From NCBI RefSeq assembly GCF_031202305.1, contig NZ_CP101731.1:1922001-1986000 (forward strand): DNA of 64,000 nt, written 5' to 3'. Each line of letters begins with the position of its first letter. Positions within the stretch are counted from its first letter, which is position 1. Origin of the DNA: Pelagibacterium sp. 26DY04 (GTDB lineage: Bacteria > Pseudomonadota > Alphaproteobacteria > Rhizobiales > Devosiaceae). Position numbers and translations under genes: made by a program. Below, in pieces: positions 1-7,942 of the stretch. The notes beneath the pieces are model-generated. The model was not told the origin of the DNA. It did not search any database and saw only the letters and a list, made by a program, of their open reading frames with translations.

Positions 1-1542
1 GATCTGGCTCGCCAGACGGATACGCTGGCTCTCGCCGCCCGAGAGGGACCCCGAGTTACGCGAAAGCGTCAGGTATTCGAGGCCGACATCATTAAGGAAG
101 GTCAGCCGCTCGCGGATCTCCTTGAGAACACGCTCGCCGATGGCCCCTTGCGTATCATTGAGATGGCTGGGCAAATCCGTGAACCACTCGACCGCCGCCT
201 TGATGGAAAAGTCCGCGACCTGGCCAATATGGAGATCGTTGATCTTGACGGCCAGCGCTTCGGGCTTCAGGCGATAGCCGCCGCAGGCGGGGCAGGGGGC
301 GGCCGACATGTAGCGCTCGATATCCTCGCGCGCGGCAGACGATTCCGTCTCGCGATAGCGGCGTTCGAGGTTGCCGATCACTCCTTCAAACGGCTTATTT
401 GTCGTATATTTGCGCAAGCCGTCGTCATAGACGAACTCGATAGGCGTCTTGTCGGTGCCGAACAGGATGGCGTGCTGCACCTCGAAAGGCAGATCCTGCC
501 ATGCGGTGCCTGTTGAAGCCTTATAGTGACGCGTTACCGCCTGCAGGGTTTGCAAATAATAAGGCGAAGACGTTTTGGACCAGGGCTGAATGGCGCCGTC
601 GCGCAGCGACAGCGATCCGTCCGGAACGACCAGTTCGGGATCGATCTTGGCCTCGGTGCCCAGGCCGGAGCACACCGGACAAGCGCCGAACGGGTTGTTG
701 AACGAGAACAGCCGCGGTTCGATTTCCGCGATGGTAAAGCCGGAAACCGGGCAAGCGAACTTTTCCGAGAAGGTGAGGCGCTTAGGGGTGCCGTCATCTT
801 CGGTTTGGTCGGCGAACTCGGCAAGCGCGATGCCATCAGCCAGCCGCAGCGCCGTCTCGAAGCTCTCGGCGAGGCGGCTGGATATATCGGCGCTGACGAC
901 GACACGGTCGACGACGACTTCGATGTCGTGCTTGAGCTTCTTGTCGAGCGCGGGGGCTTCTTCGATCTCGTAGAACTCACCGTCGATCTTAACGCGCTGG
1001 AAGCCCTTCTTCATGAGCTCGGCCAATTCCTTGCGGTACTCGCCCTTGCGCCCGCGTACAATGGGAGCCAGCAGGTAAAGCCGCGTACCTTCCTCGAGCG
1101 CCAATACCTTGTCGACCATCAGGGAAACCGTCTGGCTTTCGATGGGCAGACCCGTGGCGGGTGAATAAGGAATACCCACGCGAGCAAAGAGAAGGCGCAG
1201 ATAGTCGTAAATTTCGGTGACGGTGCCGACCGTCGAGCGCGGGTTGCGCGACGTGGTCTTCTGCTCGATGGAAATAGCCGGCGAAAGCCCGTCGATCTGC
1301 TCGACATCGGGCTTCTGCATCATTTCGAGAAACTGGCGGGCGTAGGCCGAAAGGCTTTCCACATACCGCCGCTGGCCTTCGGCGTAGATCGTATCGAATG
1401 CAAGCGAAGATTTGCCTGAGCCCGAAAGCCCGGTCATCACGATCAGCTTGTCCCGGGGCAGGCGGACGTCGATATTCTTGAGATTGTGCTCCCTGGCACC
1501 TCGAATGACGATGTCGCGGTCGGGATTGGAGATGTCATTCAT
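1..1542 (-). CDS. uvrA: UvrABC excinuclease subunit A, N-terminal 514 residues (3' end outside window)
   Basis: Damage-recognition ATPase of nucleotide excision repair, acting as a dimer with UvrB in the cytoplasm. The frame is open from an ATG at 1542 to the window edge, so the C-terminal half is missing. Residues 38-45 read GLSGSGKS, the first Walker A. CPVC and CPAC pairs match the zinc modules of the family. The ABC signature LSGGESQR lies at about residues 500-507, just before the edge. The sequence is full-length so far and looks intact. The gene is divergent from ssb. A promoter-like element with a LexA box over its -10 sits about 140 bp upstream, so SOS induction is likely. Confidence 0.97.
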   Translation of the reverse strand, partial: MNDISNPDRDIVIRGAREHNLKNIDVRLPRDKLIVMTGLSGSGKSSLAFDTIYAEGQRRYVESLSAYARQFLEMMQKPDVEQIDGLSPAISIEQKTTSRNPRSTVGTVTEIYDYLRLLFARVGIPYSPATGLPIESQTVSLMVDKVLALEEGTRLYLLAPIVRGRKGEYRKELAELMKKGFQRVKIDGEFYEIEEAPALDKKLKHDIEVVVDRVVVSADISSRLAESFETALRLADGIALAEFADQTEDDGTPKRLTFSEKFACPVSGFTIAEIEPRLFSFNNPFGACPVCSGLGTEAKIDPELVVPDGSLSLRDGAIQPWSKTSSPYYLQTLQAVTRHYKASTGTAWQDLPFEVQHAILFGTDKTPIEFVYDDGLRKYTTNKPFEGVIGNLERRYRETESSAAREDIERYMSAAPCPACGGYRLKPEALAVKINDLHIGQVADFSIKAAVEWFTDLPSHLNDTQGAIGERVLKEIRERLTFLNDVGLEYLTLSRNSGSLSGGESQRIRLASQI

Positions 1543-1678
1543 CGGTTGCAACGTCCAAAGGTAGCGGTCCGGCAGGACCGGCAATAGCAATTCTAACGGG
1601 CGCGGGAGGCGTCCGGTTCACTTAAGCACAACATGGCCGGGCTGCAAGATGGCGGAACGCACATCTGCGATACACCAG

Positions 1679-1693
1679 GAACATAATATGAAC
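1679..1693 (-). promoter_or_regulatory. LexA (SOS) box overlapping the uvrA -10 region
   Basis: The sequence is GAAC-N7-GAAC on the forward strand, that is GTTC-ATATTAT-GTTC reading toward uvrA. This matches the direct-repeat LexA site known in alphaproteobacteria (GTTC-N7-GTTC). Its overlap with the predicted -10 fits simple repression. Confidence 0.75.
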
Positions 1694-1710
1694 ATATTGA
1701 ACTTCGTCAA
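1683..1710 (-). promoter_or_regulatory. Candidate sigma70-type promoter of uvrA
   Basis: On the reverse strand TTGACG (1705-1710) is followed after 16 bases by TATTAT (1683-1688). It points toward uvrA, and the -10 hexamer lies inside a LexA box. Assigned by eye; no transcription start is known. Confidence 0.55.
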
Positions 1711-1733
1711 GCTTGACAATTCCAATCGCTCGT

Positions 1734-1748
1734 GAACAAATTGGGAAC
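1734..1748 (+). promoter_or_regulatory. Second LexA (SOS) box, ssb side
   Basis: A second exact GAAC-N7-GAAC direct repeat lies 40 bp from the first, in the same uvrA/ssb intergenic region and about 120 bp before the ssb start. It could serve ssb or cooperate with the first box at uvrA. No clear -35/-10 pair for ssb could be fixed. Confidence 0.65.
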
Positions 1749-1869
1749 AAAGGAGTTGTGCAAAGCTCTGCTTGGCAATGAACTTGCCGGGCCAATCCCT
1801 ATATAGTGCGTCCCAGCGTGACTGGCCGGATTTCGGTTCGGCGGACAAGAGACAGGAAAGCGAAAGAAT

Positions 1870-2358
1870 ATGTCGGGAAGCGTCAACAAGGTTATTCTGG
1901 TGGGCAATCTCGGAGCGGATCCCGAGGTCCGGTCGCTGCCGAGCGGTAGCCCCGTCGTCAATCTGCGCATCGCGACGTCGGAGCGCTGGCGCGACCGCAA
2001 TACGGGTGAACCGCGCGAGCGGACCGAATGGCACCGCGTGGTGATCTTCAGCGAGGGCCTGGCCAAGGTTGCGCAGAATTACCTGCGCAAGGGCTCCAAG
2101 GTTTATATCGAAGGTCAACTTCAGACCCGGAAGTGGGAAAAGGACGGTCAGGATCAGTATACGACCGAGATCGTGTTGCAGGGGTTCAATTCGACCCTGA
2201 CGATGCTCGACGGGCGCGGTGAAGGCGGCGGCGAGAATGCTGGCGGGGGATATGGCTCCGGCGGATATGGTGGGGGAAGGCAGGTCGAGAACCGCAGCCG
2301 ACCGACAAGCGCCCCGGCATTCGAGCCCGGCGGCATGGACGACGACATTCCGTTCTGA
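1870..2358 (+). CDS. ssb: Single-stranded DNA-binding protein
   Basis: Coats single-stranded DNA during replication, repair and recombination. The 162-residue protein has the usual order: an OB-fold over about residues 1-110 (start [20 protein letters not shown]), a glycine-rich linker at about 115-147, and the acidic tip DDDIPF that docks partner proteins. The ATG at 1870 follows the purine-rich stretch gacaggaaagcgaaaga and gives the exact N-terminus expected of the family. It is divergent from uvrA with two LexA boxes between them, so part of its expression may be SOS-linked. A bidirectional terminator follows directly. Confidence 0.98.
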   Translation: MSGSVNKVILVGNLGADPEVRSLPSGSPVVNLRIATSERWRDRNTGEPRERTEWHRVVIFSEGLAKVAQNYLRKGSKVYIEGQLQTRKWEKDGQDQYTTEIVLQGFNSTLTMLDGRGEGGGENAGGGYGSGGYGGGRQVENRSRPTSAPAFEPGGMDDDIPF

Positions 2359-2360
2359 GG

Positions 2361-2384
2361 AAAAGGCGCCGAGAGGCGCCTTTT
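2361..2384. terminator. Bidirectional Rho-independent terminator between ssb and the Lrp-type gene
   Basis: AAAA, then GGCGCC, a GAGA loop, GGCGCC, then TTTT. The perfect 6-bp GC stem is flanked by A4 and T4, so it can terminate in both directions. It lies between two convergent genes. Confidence 0.8.
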
Positions 2385-2396
2385 GCATTTGCCGGC

Positions 2397-2831
2397 TTAG
2401 CGGCGGAAGCGGGCGGCCAGCAGAATATTGGTTTCGGTGAGGCTGACGCCCTCGATGAGGCGAATGGAGCGTAAGACCTCATCGAATTCGGGCAGTGAGC
2501 CGGTATCGATTTCGGCAACGAGATCCCAGCGGCCGTTAGTGCTGTAGAGTGCGCGGACCTGCGGCAAGCCCGCTAAGGCACGCGCCACGCGGTCGGTGAC
2601 GCGTCCTTCGACTTCGATCATCGCGATGGAGCGGATGCGGTCGGTCTCTTCGGACGTGCCGAGCCGCACGCCATAGCCGGTGATGATTCCACTTGCCTCC
2701 AACCGTTCCATGCGCGCCCGCACCGTCGTGCGAGACAATCCGAGAGTTGCGGCAAGACTGGAGACTGGCAGGCGGGCATTGTCTCTCAGCAGGGAGAGGA
2801 GACGACGATCTGTTTCATCAACAGTTGCCAT
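2397..2831 (-). CDS. Lrp/AsnC family transcriptional regulator
   Basis: DNA-binding regulator of amino-acid metabolism. The 144 residues start MATVDETDRRLLSLLRDN, a typical Lrp N-terminal helix-turn-helix (residues 1-60, with LGLSRTTVRARMERLE as recognition region). The RAM effector-binding domain follows. The frame stays open further upstream, but the ATG at 2831 is chosen because the family begins there. It is divergent from arginase and ornithine aminotransferase, so a role as their arginine- or ornithine-responsive regulator is a good inference; the effector cannot be read from sequence. An imperfect inverted repeat in the intergenic region may be its operator. Confidence 0.9.
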   Translation of the reverse strand: MATVDETDRRLLSLLRDNARLPVSSLAATLGLSRTTVRARMERLEASGIITGYGVRLGTSEETDRIRSIAMIEVEGRVTDRVARALAGLPQVRALYSTNGRWDLVAEIDTGSLPEFDEVLRSIRLIEGVSLTETNILLAARFRR

Positions 2832-2874
2832 TTTGAGTAGTTCCGCTGGCCAATATGACCAATGATAGGGCCAT

Positions 2875-2892
2875 GTTGCGCAGATATGCAAC
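2875..2892. promoter_or_regulatory. Inverted repeat, possible Lrp-type operator
   Basis: GTTGC-N8-GCAAC lies in the 111-bp gap between the Lrp-type regulator and arginase, about 50 bp before the arginase start. Lrp-family sites are short imperfect palindromes, so this is a reasonable candidate, but nothing ties this protein to this site. Confidence 0.35.
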
Positions 2893-2942
2893 TTATGAGC
2901 GACTGATTGCTTAGGCATGCTGCTCGTAAGCGGAGGATTTGC

Positions 2943-3869
2943 ATGCGTGGACCGGCTCCCAGAACTGTCACCCTGATTGGTGCACCCATAGAGGAGGGGG
3001 CGGGGCGGCAAGGCTGCTCCATGGGACCGAAGGCGCTCAGGATCGCGGGTATCGAGATCGCGTTGGCGGGCTTGGGCCACACGGTTTCGGATATGGGCGA
3101 TGTGGTGCTGGAGAAAGGGAACTTCACCCTTTCAGGTCTCGCACACAATGCTTCGGTGGTCACCGCGTATGGAAGGGCGATCGCTGACGCAGGGGAAGCG
3201 GCGCTGGCGCGCGGCACCGCCGTCTACCTCGGAGGGGATCACGCGCTGTCGTTCGGATCGGTTGCTGCGGCCTTGCGGCATGCTCATCGGCTCGGGAAAA
3301 AGCTGCACGTTCTCTGGCTCGATGCGCATGCCGATTTCAACACGCCGCAAACCTCGACCTCCGGGAATATGCACGGAATGCCCGCGGCATTCTTTTGCGG
3401 CGAACCGGGATTTGAGGGGATGCTTGAGTGCCCCAAGATGCCGGCAACGCGCTTCCATCTCGTTGGGGCGCGTTCGATCGATCCTGCGGAAGCGGACCTG
3501 CTCGAGGCGCGGGGCGCCGATGTCAACGACATGGCGGAGATCGATGAGCATGGCATCGGCGCCATCATCCGGCGCATCCTTGGGGAGGTGGAAGCCGAGG
3601 ACGCCTTTTTGCACGTGAGCCTGGACGTAGACTTCGTCGAGCCGGATATGGCGCCCGGTGTTGGGACGACGGTACCAGGTGGTGCAACGGTGCGCGAGGC
3701 GCATCTTGCCATGGAAATGGTGGGGCGCAGCGGACGCATGATCAGCCTGGACCTGGTGGAGCTCAATCCATTTCTCGACGATCGCGGCCGGAGTGCCCGC
3801 CTTATGGTCGAATTGGCGGCCAGCGGATTTGGGCGCCGCATATTCGACAGGCCAACGCTGCCAGCCTAG
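2943..3869 (+). CDS. rocF: Arginase
   Basis: Hydrolyses L-arginine to L-ornithine and urea, the first step of the arginase route. The 308-residue protein carries the binuclear manganese ligands of the ureohydrolase fold: H100 in GGDHALSFG, D127/H129/D131 in DAHADFN, and D228/D230 in SLDVDFVEP. The start at 2943 is preferred over an upstream in-frame one because GGAGGA lies about 7 bases ahead and the family begins with this beta strand. Nine bases separate it from ornithine aminotransferase, so the two are cotranscribed. The divergent Lrp-type gene is the likely regulator. Agmatinase activity is less likely given the sequence around the active site, but was not excluded. Confidence 0.93.
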   Translation: MRGPAPRTVTLIGAPIEEGAGRQGCSMGPKALRIAGIEIALAGLGHTVSDMGDVVLEKGNFTLSGLAHNASVVTAYGRAIADAGEAALARGTAVYLGGDHALSFGSVAAALRHAHRLGKKLHVLWLDAHADFNTPQTSTSGNMHGMPAAFFCGEPGFEGMLECPKMPATRFHLVGARSIDPAEADLLEARGADVNDMAEIDEHGIGAIIRRILGEVEAEDAFLHVSLDVDFVEPDMAPGVGTTVPGGATVREAHLAMEMVGRSGRMISLDLVELNPFLDDRGRSARLMVELAASGFGRRIFDRPTLPA

Positions 3870-3878
3870 GGGAAAACC

Positions 3879-5081
3879 ATGACACGAACCGAGGAACTGA
3901 TCGCGCTGGAAGCATCCCTTGGCGCGCATAACTATCAACCGCTGGACGTGGCCCTCGTGCGCGGAGAGGGCGTGTTCGTTTATGATGTTGAAGGAAAGCG
4001 CTACCTCGATTGTCTCTCGGCATATTCAGCGGTGAATCAGGGACACTGCCACCCCAGGATTCTCGCCGCGATGGTTGAGCAGGCGGGCAAGCTGACTCTG
4101 ACCTCGCGCGCCTTCCGCAACGATCAGCTCGGTCTGTTCTACCGGGAGATCGCCGAACTCACCGGTTCTCATAAGGTGCTGCCGATGAATACCGGAGCCG
4201 AAGCGGTCGAAAGTGCCATCAAGGCGGTGCGGAAATGGGGGTATGAGGTCAAGGGCGTCGAAAAGGACAAGGCAGAGATCATCGTCTGCGCCAACAATTT
4301 TCATGGGAGGACGATCGGTATTGTCGGGTTTTCGACCGACCCGGACGCACGGGGCGGGTTCGGGCCGTTTGCACCTGGATTCAAGGTGGTTCCGTTCGGC
4401 GATGCCGAGGCGTTTGAGCGGGCGATAACCGGGAACACGGTTGCGTTCCTGGTGGAGCCGATCCAGGGGGAAGCCGGGGTGATCATTCCGCCAGAGGGAT
4501 ATTTCAAGCGGGTTCGCGAGCTCTGCACGCAACATAACGTGATGCTTATATTGGATGAGATCCAAACAGGCCTCGGGCGCACGGGCAAGTTGCTGGCGGA
4601 GCAGCACGAAGGTATCGAGGCGGATGTCACGCTCTTGGGCAAGGCGTTGTCAGGTGGGTTCTATCCCGTCTCCGCGGTGCTCTCCAATTCAGAAGTTCTC
4701 GGAGTTCTCAAGCCCGGCCAGCACGGCTCGACGTTCGGCGGCAACCCTTTGGCGTGCGCGGTTGCTCGCATGGCGATGAAGGTGTTGATCGAGGAAGGGA
4801 TGATCGAGAATGCCGCCCAGCTCGGGCCTTATTTCCTTGAAGGGCTGGCCGGCATTCGCTCAAATCACGTCAAAGCGGTGCGAGGGCGCGGGCTCATGCT
4901 TGCGGTCGATTTGCATCCGGAAGCGGGGGGCGCCAGGCCATTCTGTTATAAGTTGCGGGACAAGGGCATTTTGGCCAAGGATACGCATACCGATACCATC
5001 CGCATTGCGCCGCCCCTCATCATTACCAAGGATCAGATCGACGATGCCCTGGCGGTGTTCGATACCGTCCTTGGAATCTAG
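3879..5081 (+). CDS. rocD: Ornithine aminotransferase
   Basis: PLP enzyme that moves the delta-amino group of ornithine to 2-oxoglutarate, giving glutamate-5-semialdehyde. It acts directly after arginase in arginine breakdown. The 400 residues are of family length. The class-III aminotransferase signature is complete: [12 protein letters not shown] at 225-236, with D226 binding the pyridine nitrogen, and the Schiff-base lysine K255 in [19 protein letters not shown] precedes the ATG. The stop codon shares the palindrome CTAG with the stop of the convergent YihY gene, so no room remains for a separate terminator. Confidence 0.94.
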   Translation: MTRTEELIALEASLGAHNYQPLDVALVRGEGVFVYDVEGKRYLDCLSAYSAVNQGHCHPRILAAMVEQAGKLTLTSRAFRNDQLGLFYREIAELTGSHKVLPMNTGAEAVESAIKAVRKWGYEVKGVEKDKAEIIVCANNFHGRTIGIVGFSTDPDARGGFGPFAPGFKVVPFGDAEAFERAITGNTVAFLVEPIQGEAGVIIPPEGYFKRVRELCTQHNVMLILDEIQTGLGRTGKLLAEQHEGIEADVTLLGKALSGGFYPVSAVLSNSEVLGVLKPGQHGSTFGGNPLACAVARMAMKVLIEEGMIENAAQLGPYFLEGLAGIRSNHVKAVRGRGLMLAVDLHPEAGGARPFCYKLRDKGILAKDTHTDTIRIAPPLIITKDQIDDALAVFDTVLGI

Positions 5082-6007
5082 TCGACAACGTGATCGGCGA
5101 CATAGGCTCCGCGAGAGCCCATGGGCTTGTCGGGACCGATTGTGGTGTCGATGGATGTTTGCAGCTCGATTTCGGCATTGAAGGCCGCACCAAGGACGAA
5201 GATCTGAGCCGAAATGTAAAGCCAGAACAGCAGTACCACCGCGGCGGCGAGGGAGCCGAAGCTGGCTTCGAACTGGCCGAAATTTTCGACGTAGAGCGAA
5301 AATATCAGGCAGATCCCAAGCCACAGTAGCGTGGCCAGCACAGCGCCCGGCCAGATCCAACGCGCCTTGGCGGCTCGCCGATCGATGGTGAAACGATAAA
5401 GCAGTGAGAATGCCAATACCGCAAGTCCCATGAGCACCGGCCACCGCAAGAAGAGGGCCAATTGCTCTCCGGTGCCGGGAATCGGGCTCAGCCCGGTAAG
5501 AATGGGAATGGCGGCGACCAATGCCAATGCGGTTATCATGAATGCCGCGCCCAGCACGGTGACGATGAACGACAGCAAGACAGCAAAAAAGAAGCTGCGT
5601 CTCACCTTTTCATAATAAGCGGCGGAGGCGGCGTAGATGAGGGCGTCGACCCCGCGCGAACCGCTCCAAAGGGCTATCGCGATCGAAATGGCAAGCCCGA
5701 TTCCGAGTCCGGCGGGTGGTTGGTCGAGAAGCTTGTCGAGCTGATCGACGATGACCGCAAACGCGATGTCGGGCATGAAGAAGGAAAGCCGCTCGAGCTG
5801 GTCGAGAAGAAATGAGCGATCGGCCAGGAGACCGACGAGCAGAACGACAATGGCGATGGACGGAAATATCGAAAGAAAGCTGAAAAAGGCTACGCCCGCG
5901 CAACGCAGCGAGGTATCCATGTCGATCATGGTCTTACCGGTCCGGACCAGCACCTGTTTCCAGTCCGACCATTTGAGCTCGATGGGTCGACGGGCGTAGC
6001 TGTCCAT
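5078..6007 (-). CDS. YihY/BrkB family inner-membrane protein
   Basis: Integral membrane protein of 309 residues in the YihY (formerly 'ribonuclease BN', BrkB) family, whose molecular function is not settled. About six hydrophobic segments are visible, beginning around residue 38 ([20 protein letters not shown]). The N-terminal cytoplasmic stretch holds the family's conserved [14 protein letters not shown] region, and [11 protein letters not shown] follows the second membrane pair. It is not an RNase, as older annotation suggests. The gene converges on rocD with stops sharing CTAG. The next gene upstream on the same strand (host-attachment family) is 13 bases away, so the two may be cotranscribed. 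Confidence 0.85.
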   Translation of the reverse strand: MDSYARRPIELKWSDWKQVLVRTGKTMIDMDTSLRCAGVAFFSFLSIFPSIAIVVLLVGLLADRSFLLDQLERLSFFMPDIAFAVIVDQLDKLLDQPPAGLGIGLAISIAIALWSGSRGVDALIYAASAAYYEKVRRSFFFAVLLSFIVTVLGAAFMITALALVAAIPILTGLSPIPGTGEQLALFLRWPVLMGLAVLAFSLLYRFTIDRRAAKARWIWPGAVLATLLWLGICLIFSLYVENFGQFEASFGSLAAAVVLLFWLYISAQIFVLGAAFNAEIELQTSIDTTIGPDKPMGSRGAYVADHVVD

Positions 6008-6020
6008 GAAAGGGCGCCGC

Positions 6021-6476
6021 TTAGCCGGCGCTCAAAATGCGCTCGATCTGATCGACGGGGTGGTTCGTCAGGTTCTTGGGCACCTCGCCGATGACCTTGG
6101 CTGAAACTTCGGCGTGCAGCTCCTTGCGCAACTCTCCCAGGATGCGCGGCGCAGCGCAGAGCACGATTTCCCTGAAGCGGTTACGGTGTGCATATTTGTA
6201 AAGGAGCTCGGCGGCATCCTTGGCGAAACGATCCTCGGCCAGCCGGTGCCAGTCAGTTTCCTCCATAGCGCTTTTCTGTCCCACACCATTGTCGCTGCGG
6301 CGTCCGGGGCTGTCTGTTCCCTGCTCGCGCGTGGCGGGATTGTTCTGCGCCAGTTCTTTCACAACTTTGAAATCCGGGGTCTTGCGGTTCCCCACATTTT
6401 CAAAGAACAGCGCCTTTTCCCCGTCGGCAACCAATACCCAAACCTTGTTGTCGAGGTTGAAATCCATTTCCTGCAT
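6021..6476 (-). CDS. Host attachment family protein (PF10116-like)
   Basis: A 151-residue soluble protein resembling the 'protein required for attachment to host cells' family. That family shares a fold with archaeal release-factor-like baeRF proteins, and its biochemical role is unclear. The visible pattern is an N-terminal strand with WVLVADGEKALFFEN, a polar middle with TDSPGRRSDN, and a C-terminal KDLTNHP-like box (here KNLTNHPVDQIERIL). AGGAG lies 7 bases before the ATG at 6476. There is no signal peptide, so it is probably cytoplasmic despite its name. It sits 13 bases upstream of the YihY gene on the same strand. Confidence 0.8.
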   Translation of the reverse strand: MQEMDFNLDNKVWVLVADGEKALFFENVGNRKTPDFKVVKELAQNNPATREQGTDSPGRRSDNGVGQKSAMEETDWHRLAEDRFAKDAAELLYKYAHRNRFREIVLCAAPRILGELRKELHAEVSAKVIGEVPKNLTNHPVDQIERILSAG

Positions 6477-6538
6477 GGAGCGTCTCCTGTTCCTTGAGGT
6501 CGAACGGGGGAACGGACCAGGGGAAAGTCAGTTCCGCT

Positions 6539-7732
6539 TCAATGCTCAGCCCGAAAGTTTGCATATCTGGCGAGTGAAGAGAACGCGAGAGTGACAAGGA
6601 TCAGGCCTGCCGTACCCAGCAATACCGGAGAAAATCCCGTGTGTTCGGCAATGAAGCCGATGGCCGAGGGGGCAACAAGGATGCCCGAATATCCAGTGAC
6701 CGTCACAATGGACAGTCCGATACCAGGGGGTACGCCCGGCAAGTTGCCGGCGGCGGAAAAGGCGATCGGAACCATGTTGGATATGCCGATGCCGGCGATG
6801 GCAAAACCGGTGATGACAAGTTCCGGGGTGGGGGCGACCGAGGCGAGGATCATTCCCGTGAGCGCAAAGCAGCCGCAGACCCTGAGCGTTAAAACCGCGC
6901 CCAGACGCTGGCGGATGGCATCGCCGGCGAAGCGCATGATGGCCATGGTGGCCGAAAAGGCGGCGAAGCCGAACGATGCCAGTTCGATGGACGCACCGTG
7001 GTCGCGCTGCAGATAGACCGCGCTCCAATCGAGGATCGCCCCTTCCGGTATCATCGAGAACAACGCCATTGTGCCCACAAGATAGGGCAGGGGTAACGAA
7101 GGGAAGCGCAGGGGTGTGGATGCCCTGGCCTCGGCCGTTGGCTGATCCTGAGCAATCAGCGGCAGCACGGGAAGGGTGATGATTGCTGCGATGATCGTCA
7201 CTGCAACTGAATGACCGAACTCACCGATCGAGCCGAGCAGAAGGCCGCCAATCGAGGCGCCCAACAAGCCACCGAGGCTCCAAAAGCCGTGGCAGGAGGA
7301 CATGATGGCTCGTCCCATGCGCTTTTCGACTTCGACGGCATTGGTATTCATGGCCACGTCCATGCCGCCGATGAAGCCGCCGAAAGCAAAGACCACGATC
7401 GCGGTCGTCACCAGTTCGGGGGCCAGCGAAATCAACGGCAGCAGGGGGAGCACGATCAGTGCAGCCAGTTTGAGGATCGGGGCTGAACCACTGCGGGCCG
7501 TCAGGGTGCCGAATATGGGCATGATCACGATCGAGCCGAGCCCGAACACCAGGATCAACAGGCCCATAACCGACTCGGTGATACCCAGCCGGGCCATGAG
7601 CACAGGAATTTTGGGAGCCCAGCTACCAACCAGAAAGCCATTCATCAGAAACAGGATCGAAACGGCAATGCGGTCGCCGCGCATACCGAAATAGAGCGGC
7701 GCCGAGCCGCGGGAAGTGGCTAGGTCTGACAT
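6539..7732 (-). CDS. Major facilitator superfamily transporter (YbjJ-like)
   Basis: A 397-residue inner-membrane protein with about 12 hydrophobic segments. Loop 2-3 carries a weak MFS motif (FGTLTARSGSAP). The sequence FWSLGGLLGASIGGLL and a conserved ILDWSAVYL in the second half resemble the YbjJ/fucose-permease-like branch. The substrate is unknown. The start at 7732 (MSDLATSRG) is preferred over a longer in-frame version because the upstream 15 residues look non-coding. The gene stands alone: gyrA is divergent, and the host-attachment gene lies 62 bases downstream. Confidence 0.85.
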   Translation of the reverse strand: MSDLATSRGSAPLYFGMRGDRIAVSILFLMNGFLVGSWAPKIPVLMARLGITESVMGLLILVFGLGSIVIMPIFGTLTARSGSAPILKLAALIVLPLLPLISLAPELVTTAIVVFAFGGFIGGMDVAMNTNAVEVEKRMGRAIMSSCHGFWSLGGLLGASIGGLLLGSIGEFGHSVAVTIIAAIITLPVLPLIAQDQPTAEARASTPLRFPSLPLPYLVGTMALFSMIPEGAILDWSAVYLQRDHGASIELASFGFAAFSATMAIMRFAGDAIRQRLGAVLTLRVCGCFALTGMILASVAPTPELVITGFAIAGIGISNMVPIAFSAAGNLPGVPPGIGLSIVTVTGYSGILVAPSAIGFIAEHTGFSPVLLGTAGLILVTLAFSSLARYANFRAEH

Positions 7733-7942
7733 CGGGAACTCGAACTCGAAAAAGATCTTCTCGCATGCGCCATTCAACCGATTGTGGCGACTTGGGCAAG
7801 CAAATTCATGTAATCGATAACATAGGCCTCTGTTTGGCAGGAAAATGCGCCAGGATTACGCCATGAGAGCCTGTGAAACTGGCATCTGCCGGCGGAATCG
7901 AATAAACCGATTGCCAGCAGAATCAGTGCAGAAACGAGTATC

